NCBI RefSeq assembly: GCF_001854475.1
Contig: NZ_MNAN01000031.1
Span: forward strand, 330,105-394,104
Length of the DNA stretch: 64,000 nucleotides
DNA from: Pseudoalteromonas byunsanensis
Lineage (GTDB): Bacteria > Pseudomonadota > Gammaproteobacteria > Enterobacterales > Alteromonadaceae
Direction: 5' to 3'
Below are positions 27,101 through 34,877 of this stretch, one piece after another; position 1 is the stretch's first letter, and every line of letters starts with the position of its first letter. Position numbers and translations under genes: made by a program. Below the pieces are notes generated by a model, which saw only the letters and a list, made by a program, of their open reading frames with translations, was not told the origin of the DNA and searched no databases.

Positions 27101-30100
27101 CATAGCTTGTGCTTGCGCAGACTCTTCATCACAGTTAGACACGTCAATGATGTCAAACTCATAGTGTGGTACCGCTGGTAAAATCTGTTGCTCGCCACTG
27201 TCTAAGAAAATAGCTCTGAGCATCTCATGTTGTTCAATTAATCGGTTCCATGAGTGCTCAAACTTAGCGACTTCGCCAGCTTTAATTTCAACTTCTAAAT
27301 AGATGGTGGTTGATACATCACCCAACTCAACCGCGCTGCTGCGTCCAACCCAATATGCTTGCTGGATATCAGTAAGTGGGAATGGCTTGTAACGATTCTC
27401 TAAGTCAGGTTCGACCGCTGAGATCTTCAAGTTGCTTGCTTTGCTTTCTTCGTCTTCACCTGCATGGCCTTGTACCATCGCAATAAAGTCAGCTAAATCA
27501 GTTGATTCAAATAGTTCACTGAGCGTAACTTGTACATCTAGTTCTTGGCGTATGCGAGAAAGTAGCTGGGTTGCCAGCAAAGAATCACCGCCCAACTGGA
27601 AGAAATTCTCGCTTAAATCAACCTTGTCGATGCCGAAAGCATCTTGCCAAATGCGCGCAACAGCCGTATCAATCCCACCATCAGTGTTATTTGGTTGTGC
27701 AAGCTGTGGCGCTGCCGATACAACATTTTCAACATTTTCTGTTGCTTGCGCATCATTGCCAATCCAATAACTTTGCCTATCAAATTGATAAGTAGGGGCG
27801 GCAACTCTGCAACGGAAAGTACCTTGATGTAACAACGACCAATCTACAGCGACACCCGCCTGCCATAGAGCACCGAATGCGCGTAACCAAGTATCTACAT
27901 CGCAACGTTGATCTTTTGCATGACGTGCGCTGGCGATACTGTTTTTAACTTTAAAGCTGCGTTTAGCCAGTGTTGATAGCACCTGACCTGGACCCACTTC
28001 CAACAATACCGCTTTAGGGTCTTGTAACAAGGTATTCAGACCCTTGGCAAACTGGACGGTGCCACGCAAGTGCTTCACCCAGTAGTTAGGCGATGTCGCT
28101 TGCGACACTTCAATCCAATCGCCTGTCACATTTGAAATAAATGGCTTAACTGGTGCGTTGAAGGTAATACCATCCAGTACGTCTTTAAATTCACCAAGGA
28201 TTGGGTCAAGCATGTGTGAGTGAAATGCATGTGAGGTATGTAGAATTCGACAATCCACATTCTGTGCTTGCAATCGCGCCTGTAACGCACTGATTGCATC
28301 GGTTTCACCTGAAAGCACCGAGATAGCATCACCATTGACGGCCGCTAGGCAAATCTGCTCGTTTAAGTAAGCGCTAACCTGCTCTTCGCCTTGCTGGATC
28401 ATCAGCATCGACCCTGGTGCCACTTTGTTCATCAAAGAAGCACGTGCCGCGACTAGCTTCACCGCATCTTCTAGGCTAAATACCCCCGCTAAACATGCCG
28501 CTACATATTCACCCAAGCTATGACCAATTGTAGCTGTCGCTTCAATGCCATTGGCTTGCCATAATTTCGCCATCGCATATTCAATGGTGAATAGCGCTGT
28601 TTGTGATAGCAGGGTTGATGTCAAGTTAGCATCGTTATCCTCACTAAACAGATAACTTCTAATATCAAACCCTAAATGCTGTTCAAATAAGCCTGCACAC
28701 TCATCAACTACCGACTTAAACAAGGCTTCCTGTTCGTACAGTGATTTAGCCATACCAACGTGCTGAGCGCCCTGACCTGGGAACATGAAGTAGACATTGG
28801 CATCTTCACATTCATTGCGTGCCGTGATGACCTGACTTGAGCCTTGTGAAATCGCCTCTGCGACTTGTTCTGCACTGCTACCTACTACAATCGCGCGGTG
28901 TTCGTACTCATTACGACCCACTTGTAAGGTGTAGGCAAAATCCGCCAGATTCACATCCGGTGTGTGTGCTAAGTGCTCAGCAATCTTGCTTAATTGCATA
29001 TCTAGTGAAGTGGCATTTTTTGCAGAAGCTACGATTAACTGCTGTGGACGATTCGCTTCGTCACTTACCAGTTGTGGCGCTTCACCTAAAATAAGATGCG
29101 CGTTAGAGCCGCCAATACCGAATGAGCTTACCGCTGCAACGATTTCTGAGTCGCTTTGCAGTGATAGGTTATCGGTGTTAACAAAAAATGGACTGTTCGC
29201 AAAGTCGATATTTGGGTTCGGTGCTGTGAAGTTAATATTCATCGGTAGCGTTTTGGTGTGAATAGCCATAGATGACTTAATCACCCCAGCAACACCCGCT
29301 GCAATATCTAGGTGCCCAACATTCGCTTTCACAGAACCGATAGCGCAAAACTGCTTGGTATCTGTGTAGTTACTGTAAACCTCGCTAAGCGCCTTCACTT
29401 CGATGGGGTCACCCAAAATGGTGCCTGTTCCGTGCGCTTCTACAAAGCGCATACTGCTTGGGTCGATATCGGCACGCGCAAGCGCTTCACTGATTACATC
29501 TACCTGACCTTCGACACTTGAAGCGGTATAACCAACTTTGAATGCCCCATCGTTGTTAACGGCTGAACCTTTAACAACGGCATAAACCGTATCGCCATCT
29601 TCAAGCGCGTCTTCTAATCGCTTCAGGACCAGTAAGCCGGCACCATTACCTTTTACTGTGCCCTTAGCATCTTCATCAAATGGTTTACAACGACCATCAG
29701 GAGAGATAATGCTGCCTTCGGTGTAATGCATACCGATTTTTTGCGGTGTATCCAAACACACACCACCAGCCAGAGCCATATCACACTCATATGACAACAA
29801 GCTCTGACACGCTTGGTGAATTGCCACCAGCGATGTCGAACAAGCGGTATCTACGTTGATACTTGGCCCTCTGAGATTAAGCTTGTACGACACCATTGTT
29901 GCCGCAAAGCTTTTCTCATTTCCGATAGACATACGCAGTGTGCCCACAGAGTCCAGTAGTGTTTTGTTTGGTAGTAAATTACGAATGTAGTAAGCCATTG
30001 GGCCAACACCCGCATACACGCCAACTAAACCTTCGTACTTCTCGTTACTGTAGCCTGCGTGCTCCAACGCTTCGTAACTACACTCAAGTAACATGCGCTG

Positions 30101-30385
30101 TTGCGGATCGGTGATCTGCGCATCACGGGCGGTAAAGCCAAAGAAGTTTGCGTCAAACTGGTCGACTGCATCGACGATATATGACTTCTTCACAAAATTT
30201 GGATCTGCGATCAGCTCCTCTGGTACACCTGAATTACGTAATTCCTCGTCGGTTAATTCCGTTGATGACTGCTTACCTGCGACTAAGTTCTGCCAATATT
30301 CATCTACGCTCGTTGCAGAAGGGAATCGACCTGCCATGCCAACGATCGCGATTTGGTTTGGTGCTATATTGTTGTTATTTTCCAC
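24158..30385 (-). CDS. Hybrid PKS-NRPS protein 3: KS - AT - ACP - Cy - A(Cys) - PCP
   Basis: This is a 2075-residue protein. The ketosynthase has Cys182 (VDTACSTS), His318 and His358. The acyltransferase has GHSLGEY (Ser623) and HAFHS at 719-723, predicting malonyl-CoA. The carrier (LGGDSLLATQ, about 931) is followed by a heterocyclisation domain (about 1000-1440) with the diagnostic DxxxxDxxS as DVLIVDAWS at 1133-1141. The A domain (about 1460-1950) has FDLSVYD and the pocket code D-L-Y-N-M-S-L-I-W, a standard Cys code, and a PCP follows (GGDSV). It extends the glycyl unit of protein 2 with malonate, then adds and cyclises Cys to a thiazoline. No oxidase domain is present, so a thiazole would need an external enzyme. 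Its start overlaps gene 2 by 11 bases. The tail is strongly basic (KKRSASKRRVNS), as is the tail of protein 2. Confidence 0.95.
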   Translation of the reverse strand: MENNNNIAPNQIAIVGMAGRFPSATSVDEYWQNLVAGKQSSTELTDEELRNSGVPEELIADPNFVKKSYIVDAVDQFDANFFGFTARDAQITDPQQRMLLECSYEALEHAGYSNEKYEGLVGVYAGVGPMAYYIRNLLPNKTLLDSVGTLRMSIGNEKSFAATMVSYKLNLRGPSINVDTACSTSLVAIHQACQSLLSYECDMALAGGVCLDTPQKIGMHYTEGSIISPDGRCKPFDEDAKGTVKGNGAGLLVLKRLEDALEDGDTVYAVVKGSAVNNDGAFKVGYTASSVEGQVDVISEALARADIDPSSMRFVEAHGTGTILGDPIEVKALSEVYSNYTDTKQFCAIGSVKANVGHLDIAAGVAGVIKSSMAIHTKTLPMNINFTAPNPNIDFANSPFFVNTDNLSLQSDSEIVAAVSSFGIGGSNAHLILGEAPQLVSDEANRPQQLIVASAKNATSLDMQLSKIAEHLAHTPDVNLADFAYTLQVGRNEYEHRAIVVGSSAEQVAEAISQGSSQVITARNECEDANVYFMFPGQGAQHVGMAKSLYEQEALFKSVVDECAGLFEQHLGFDIRSYLFSEDNDANLTSTLLSQTALFTIEYAMAKLWQANGIEATATIGHSLGEYVAACLAGVFSLEDAVKLVAARASLMNKVAPGSMLMIQQGEEQVSAYLNEQICLAAVNGDAISVLSGETDAISALQARLQAQNVDCRILHTSHAFHSHMLDPILGEFKDVLDGITFNAPVKPFISNVTGDWIEVSQATSPNYWVKHLRGTVQFAKGLNTLLQDPKAVLLEVGPGQVLSTLAKRSFKVKNSIASARHAKDQRCDVDTWLRAFGALWQAGVAVDWSLLHQGTFRCRVAAPTYQFDRQSYWIGNDAQATENVENVVSAAPQLAQPNNTDGGIDTAVARIWQDAFGIDKVDLSENFFQLGGDSLLATQLLSRIRQELDVQVTLSELFESTDLADFIAMVQGHAGEDEESKASNLKISAVEPDLENRYKPFPLTDIQQAYWVGRSSAVELGDVSTTIYLEVEIKAGEVAKFEHSWNRLIEQHEMLRAIFLDSGEQQILPAVPHYEFDIIDVSNCDEESAQAQAMALREKMSHQVLPCDTWPLFDIKAIQYSEKSFRLCINIDVLIVDAWSMNMIIEQWLQLYHKPDTQLQSLDFSFRDYVVAEHSLRETEAYYRSEQYWFDRIDSLPNAPKLPMVTSPTSVKDAKFERFNYDMEATRWQRLKQKALANGVTPNSVLISAFSEVLSMWSESSHFALCLTNYNRHPFHAQVDDITGDFTSLTILEIDNQLETPFIERIGATQTRLWKDLDNRLVSAVHVLREMSKRRNERVMLPVVFTSTLGGRALEHEQTQEDFAQEGYGLSQSSQVWLDHQVLEWQGMLRFNWDSVASLFPQGMIKSMFDTYCAFLEQLVDNDDIWNAVTPIRQAEIAPPMECKQFEDHILHHGLQRLAKTHGESFAIASAGEELNYAQLDNVADHIASRVHELGVEKEELVAVIMPKGWQQVAATHGILRAGGAYLPIDAEWPEQRQQDLIETTKAKVVITLPEYEQHFSEWPVSVIGVDSQWQHSKPAQLVSANVQPEDLAYVIFTSGSTGKPKGVMIDHRGAMNTISDINERFNVSAKDRIFGLSALSFDLSVYDNFAPYFVGAGLVIPAGEQIKDPSGWNSLLAQYEVSVWNTVPALFQILAEYQEHAGVNFPALRLAMLSGDWIPLNLPTDARQKLNNTLEVISLGGATECSIWSVFYPIDEVKPQWKSIPYGVGLTNQRLYVLNKQLDECPVGVTGDIYIAGVGLALGYYKDEEKTNAHFIVHPTTGERLYRTGDCGKYFTDGCIEFLGRNDNQVKVNGYRIELGEIESAIRDCGLFEDVVVVAQGSNKPGAHTNTRLIAYLLTNSDSASSGGNAEAQLVSQLADKIPSYMIPNAYVTLDKLPLTANGKVDRKALVSQEIKVTYTREKIVAKNDTERRIAGIWASVLGFDDFSTDDNFFEIGGDSVSILKVHQQLVKEFGSGLTVVEMFKHPKIVALAQFIDTLAPVARSKDDLKAKANRQKAALGKKRSASKRRVNS
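24281..27388 (-). other. Cysteine heterocyclisation module (Cy-A-PCP) of protein 3
   Basis: Residues about 1000-2035 of protein 3. The Cy domain is recognised by DxxxxDxxS replacing the HHxxxDG of ordinary C domains, with TDIQQAYWVGR at its start. The Cys pocket code is clear. By family knowledge this module forms the amide and closes a thiazoline ring; what the ring looks like in the final product depends on an oxidase not seen here. Confidence 0.9.
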
Positions 30386-33300
30386 GTTGATTTCTCTGTC
30401 TCATGTTATTTCTGAAATGATTAATAGATGAACGGTTAACCTTGCGACCGCTCCGCTTCGAGTGTTGTTGGCTTGCACCTTTTTCTGTTGAAATCCGCTC
30501 TGCCAACGCTGAAATGCTTGGGTACTTAAACAAATCAACAAGTTCTATCGTGACATCAAAGACGGCTTTGATTTGCTGCTGCATTTTGCCAAGCAACAAA
30601 GAGTGGCCGCCCAACTCAAAGAAGCTTTCTTTGGTGCTTATTTGCTCTAGATTGAGCAGCGCTTTCCAAATCTCAGCCACCTTGAATTCGGTGTCATTTG
30701 CAATGGGCACCAACTTCGCTGGTGATGTCTGTATTTGTGTTGGTAAGGCTTTAATATCCACCTTGCCATTAGGGGTGTAAGGAAGTTGCTCTAGGACAAA
30801 CAATGCTGATGGCACCATGTAATCAGGTAGACTGGTACTGAGTGCGCCCATTAGCACTTCACGATTTACCGTTTGGCCAAGTTGCGGTAGTACATACGCT
30901 AAGATTTTGGCTTCTTGACCTTGCGCACGATGTACACGAACAAAAGCCTGTGCAACATCCGCGCGCTCACTGAGCAGCTTCGTTATCTCATCCAATTCGA
31001 TACGATAACCGCGCACTTTTACCTGATTATCCGCTCGGCCAACAAAGGTCAACGTACCATTGGGGTTACGGCGTACCACATCACCAGTACGATACAAATC
31101 ATGCTTACCAGCGGCTGAGAACGGGTTAAAAACAAACTGCTCTTGTGTCAACTCAGGACGACGCCAGTAACCTTTAGTAACCCCATCTCCGGCAATATAT
31201 AAATCACCAGCTACGCCAAATGGCACAGGCTTGAGTTCCTTATCAAGCACGTACATTTGCGTGTTAGCAATGGGTAAGCCGATACTCACATCCTTACCCT
31301 GTACTTCACTGACGGCTGACCAAACTGTCGTTTCTGTCGGTCCGTACATGTTGAAAAGCTTGCCTGGGATCGCTTGCTGGATTTGCTGTGCAAGGTCTGC
31401 CGTCAACGCTTCTCCCCCAACAAGAAAGCCCTGAATGTTAGACAAACTTGCGCGGGTTGCTTCTGATTCAAGTAACAGCTGAGCATACGAAGGCGTACAT
31501 TGAATATGGGTGGCATTGTCACTCGCCAATGCAACGGCATCACTGCTGCTATTGCGCAGCATGTTCATCAAGCCTTTAATGTGAGTGAAGCTGTCGATGA
31601 CTTCATCTTCATTAACACCAAAGTCGATAAGACAACCAATTTCATTGACCCCAATGTTGCCCAGCTCATTAAGCATCTCCAACTTCGACTCTGGTGAGCC
31701 AAATAGGGCACTGTGCTTGGCATAACGCTGGAATCCTGCTTCAACTACCGCCTCTAAATCTTCTTTGGTATCCAAGCCGGTTTTTTCCGCCACCGGCAGT
31801 AATAGGTTCAATGACGTTCTTAGGTAATTCTTAAACGGTGTCTCGATGGCTTTCATGGCCGCGTCATGATCATCCGATAAGAAGGTATGTAGCATCAGCG
31901 TCACCTTACCGGCATTGGGATCAAAACCATGCTGCTCACGAGCTTGACGATAGATGGCGATTTTTTCTGCTAATTCTTCGCGGCTTTGCCCCAAGAAGTG
32001 CGTTAGCACGTTAGCGCCTATCTCTCCGGCATAACGGAAAGTCTCTGGATTTGCTGCTGCGGTGATCCACATCGGCAGTTCTTTACGGATAGGTTGCGGG
32101 TGGATTTTTACTTTTGATTCCGTACCTTTACCATTGATACGAGTGATCTCTCCGCCCTGCCAAAGGTGTTTAACGGTTGCAATGCTATCTTTTAAGATTT
32201 GATGGCGCTCGGCAAAGTTATCAGGCTGAAGTACAAAGTCATTGAAGTGCCAGCCCGATGCGACAGCCATCGCAGCACGACCATTAGATAGGTTATCAAC
32301 CATAGACCACTCTTCGGCAACGCGAATTGGGTCATGCAGCGGTAACACGCAACTACCAGAGCGGATCTCGATATTGTTGGTGATCATACTAACAGCCGCA
32401 GCAGCAACTGATGGATTCGCAAACTGTCCACCAAACTCATGGAAATGACGCTCGGGGATCCACACCGCACTCATACCACTGTCATCAGCGAACTTGGCCC
32501 CTTCAGTTAAGAGACGATATTTGCCTTGCTCCGTAGTTTGATCTGAGGCGAAGTAGAACATACTGAAATCAAGTGCTTTGGCCGCCTGATTCACTTGTGT
32601 GGTCTTACGTTTAGCCGTGCTTTGCTGCGCTAAAGATGTGAAATGGTCTTGCTCTATGATGACCTTAAAGCCATTTGCTAGTGTCCAAAACAGCTCTAGT
32701 ACCGATATATCAAATGAAATACTGGTTAACGCACGGAAAATTGGTTGGCCTTCTACTTTGTCAAAGGTCTTAGCCAATGAATTATCTAGGCCACTGAAAA
32801 GGTTGATGGCGTTAGCATGGCTTACCATGACCCCTTTTGGCTTGCCCGTCGAACCCGAGGTATAAATCATGTAAGCAAGACTTTCGCCGTCTACCTCAGG
32901 TAAAGCCGCGTCGTTGTATGTTATGCCAGCATGCCAATCCACCTCACTAAGCGCTAATGTTGGACATGACCAATACACGTCAGCCTCGTCTTTATGCGCC
33001 GTGATCACACAGGCAGGTTGTGCATCATCACAGATCTGCTGTTTACGATTGGCTGGGAAATTCACGTCAATTGGTATGTATGCCGCGCCACAACGCATCA
33101 CTGCAAGCATTGCAACCACCATAGAAACACTTCTATCCAGTGCAATTCCGACAAACTGTCCTTTGTCAACACCATGAGACAACAGGCTTTGTGTCATCAC
33201 CGACACACGCTGCATTAGCTCGTTGTAACTGAGCGTCTGTAGGTGATCTTGTAGTGCTACAGTGTCACCCATTTGCTGTGCTTTTGCGGTGATCACACGT

Positions 33301-34877
33301 TCAATCGTTGTATGGCGGTCAAATGCTAGCTCTGGGCCATTAAAATCTGACAAAATGTGCTGCTGTGCATCTTCACTAAGCGGACTTAAATCGGCATAAC
33401 GCTGCGTGTCGTTGTCTAATAACTGTGACAATACTTGGCTATACAGTTGCGCCAACCGCTCAACGGTATCGTGTTTGAATAGTGCAGTTGCGTACTCTAT
33501 ACCACCGTATAACTTGTCACCCTGACGCTTAACGGTCACCGTCAGGTCAAACTTAGAAACTTCTTGTGTCAGCGCCTCACCCGTAACAGCTAATTCGTGA
33601 GATGATGCGCTATCGCCCGCCTCTTCTTGCTCATAGTTAAACATCACCTGAAATAGCGGGTTGGTACTTAAGCTTCTCTCTGGATGTAACTTCTCTACAA
33701 TTTTCTCAAACGGAAAATCCTGATGTTCAAATGCATTGAGCACGCTATCTCGAACGGCAACCGTGAGCTGCGCCAGGCTTAGCTCATTTTCTAGCTGACC
33801 TCTAAGTACAATCACGTTTGAGAAAAAGCCAATCACTGACTCCCAATCGGTCTTTTTACGGTTTGCAACCGAGGTGCCAATGCAAATGTCCTTTTGCCCT
33901 GTATATTTACCAAGCAACAAAAACAGCGATGAAAGCAAGGTAATAAATGCCGATGAACCATGACGCTGATTAAAACGCGCCAATTTATCAGCAGTATCAG
34001 CGCTGAGTTCAAACGGCACCACTTTACCGCAGTAGTCAGGGGTTGCAGGACGAGCAAAATCCAGCGGTAAATCCAACGACGTATTCGCATCTTGCAAATA
34101 CTGCAACCAGAATTGCTGTTGCTGCTCAAACTGTGGGCTTTGTAGCCAATCCATTTGCCAAGCAACAAAATCTGCATAGCTTGCAGGAACGGGATCAGCG
34201 CCCAGTCCTTCTTGAGCATGATATAGCTGCCAAAACTCGCGCCATAACACACCATTTGACCAACCATCGGTCACAATGTGATGCATGTTAAGTAGCAAAA
34301 TGTGGCTAGTTGGCCCTGTGTGGATCAAAGTCATGATAGCCAAAGGAGCGTCTGACAAGTCAAACACATGGTTTACTACTTGCTGTTTAACTTGCTCAAT
34401 ACGCCCCCCATCTTGGGTACAATCTTCGACGATAAAGCGCGCTTCAATGCTATCTTGCACCTGTGCTTTATATTGTCCATCTTGTTTGATAAACGCTGTG
34501 CGCAGTGCCTCATGGCGCTGTGTTAGTTGCTGCCATGCTTGCTTGAGTCGCGCAGCATCGATTTGACCCTCTAGACGATAAGCACTTGGCAAGTTATAAG
34601 ATGCCGATGCACCTAACATGTCATTCATGAACAATAATCGTTGCTGCGTAAACGATAGTGCACTTTTGTCGATGACTAACTCATTGTTACTCTCTGATAG
34701 TGTTGATTGCGCTTGTCTAGACAACAAACTCATTAGTTCAGGTTTGAACGCAACCAATTTTTCTTTTAGTTCTGCATCAAGACCTTCCGATGGGCCCTTG
34801 AATCGCAGTTTGTCGCCTTCAACCCACAGCTTGATACCGCGCTGCGAAAGCTCGTTTAATAGCTGATTAATACTCAT
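30375..34877 (-). CDS. NRPS protein 2: TubC - C - A(Gly) interrupted by luciferase-like monooxygenase - PCP
   Basis: This is a 1500-residue single module. Residues 1-55 form a TubC docking domain and 70-500 a C domain (HHIVTDGWS at 199-207). The A domain starts at about 525 (YTSGSTGKPK at 672-681; FDISVLELF at 722-730). It is interrupted at about 768 by some 340 residues of a luciferase-like, flavin-dependent monooxygenase (WIPERHFHEFGG, SGSCVLPLHDP, LSNGRAAM). It resumes at about 1106 (CTPSYAQLL, MYGPTETT, VRGYRIEL, NGKVD). The split pocket code reads D-I-L-Q-L-G-M-V-W, a glycine code. The PCP has GGHSL at 1423, and the tail 1465-1500 is very basic. The same layout, a monooxygenase between A4 and A5 of a glycine domain, is known from myxothiazol MtaG, where it oxidises Gly. 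Here the module is internal and hands over to a KS. The start overlaps gene 1 by 4 bases (ATGA). Confidence 0.95.
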   Translation of the reverse strand: MSINQLLNELSQRGIKLWVEGDKLRFKGPSEGLDAELKEKLVAFKPELMSLLSRQAQSTLSESNNELVIDKSALSFTQQRLLFMNDMLGASASYNLPSAYRLEGQIDAARLKQAWQQLTQRHEALRTAFIKQDGQYKAQVQDSIEARFIVEDCTQDGGRIEQVKQQVVNHVFDLSDAPLAIMTLIHTGPTSHILLLNMHHIVTDGWSNGVLWREFWQLYHAQEGLGADPVPASYADFVAWQMDWLQSPQFEQQQQFWLQYLQDANTSLDLPLDFARPATPDYCGKVVPFELSADTADKLARFNQRHGSSAFITLLSSLFLLLGKYTGQKDICIGTSVANRKKTDWESVIGFFSNVIVLRGQLENELSLAQLTVAVRDSVLNAFEHQDFPFEKIVEKLHPERSLSTNPLFQVMFNYEQEEAGDSASSHELAVTGEALTQEVSKFDLTVTVKRQGDKLYGGIEYATALFKHDTVERLAQLYSQVLSQLLDNDTQRYADLSPLSEDAQQHILSDFNGPELAFDRHTTIERVITAKAQQMGDTVALQDHLQTLSYNELMQRVSVMTQSLLSHGVDKGQFVGIALDRSVSMVVAMLAVMRCGAAYIPIDVNFPANRKQQICDDAQPACVITAHKDEADVYWSCPTLALSEVDWHAGITYNDAALPEVDGESLAYMIYTSGSTGKPKGVMVSHANAINLFSGLDNSLAKTFDKVEGQPIFRALTSISFDISVLELFWTLANGFKVIIEQDHFTSLAQQSTAKRKTTQVNQAAKALDFSMFYFASDQTTEQGKYRLLTEGAKFADDSGMSAVWIPERHFHEFGGQFANPSVAAAAVSMITNNIEIRSGSCVLPLHDPIRVAEEWSMVDNLSNGRAAMAVASGWHFNDFVLQPDNFAERHQILKDSIATVKHLWQGGEITRINGKGTESKVKIHPQPIRKELPMWITAAANPETFRYAGEIGANVLTHFLGQSREELAEKIAIYRQAREQHGFDPNAGKVTLMLHTFLSDDHDAAMKAIETPFKNYLRTSLNLLLPVAEKTGLDTKEDLEAVVEAGFQRYAKHSALFGSPESKLEMLNELGNIGVNEIGCLIDFGVNEDEVIDSFTHIKGLMNMLRNSSSDAVALASDNATHIQCTPSYAQLLLESEATRASLSNIQGFLVGGEALTADLAQQIQQAIPGKLFNMYGPTETTVWSAVSEVQGKDVSIGLPIANTQMYVLDKELKPVPFGVAGDLYIAGDGVTKGYWRRPELTQEQFVFNPFSAAGKHDLYRTGDVVRRNPNGTLTFVGRADNQVKVRGYRIELDEITKLLSERADVAQAFVRVHRAQGQEAKILAYVLPQLGQTVNREVLMGALSTSLPDYMVPSALFVLEQLPYTPNGKVDIKALPTQIQTSPAKLVPIANDTEFKVAEIWKALLNLEQISTKESFFELGGHSLLLGKMQQQIKAVFDVTIELVDLFKYPSISALAERISTEKGASQQHSKRSGRKVNRSSINHFRNNMRQRNQRGK
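31563..32576 (-). other. Luciferase-like monooxygenase inserted in a glycine A domain
   Basis: Residues about 768-1105 of protein 2. The segment begins LDFSMFYFAS, has the luciferase-family features ERHFHEFGG, EIRSGSCVLP and ASGWHFNDF, and ends IKGLMNML just before the A domain resumes. The family uses reduced FMN and oxygen. Known relatives within A domains act on PCP-bound glycine, either hydroxylating the alpha carbon (myxothiazol type) or, in some trans-AT systems, oxidising nitrogen. Which applies here cannot be told from sequence. Confidence 0.9.
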
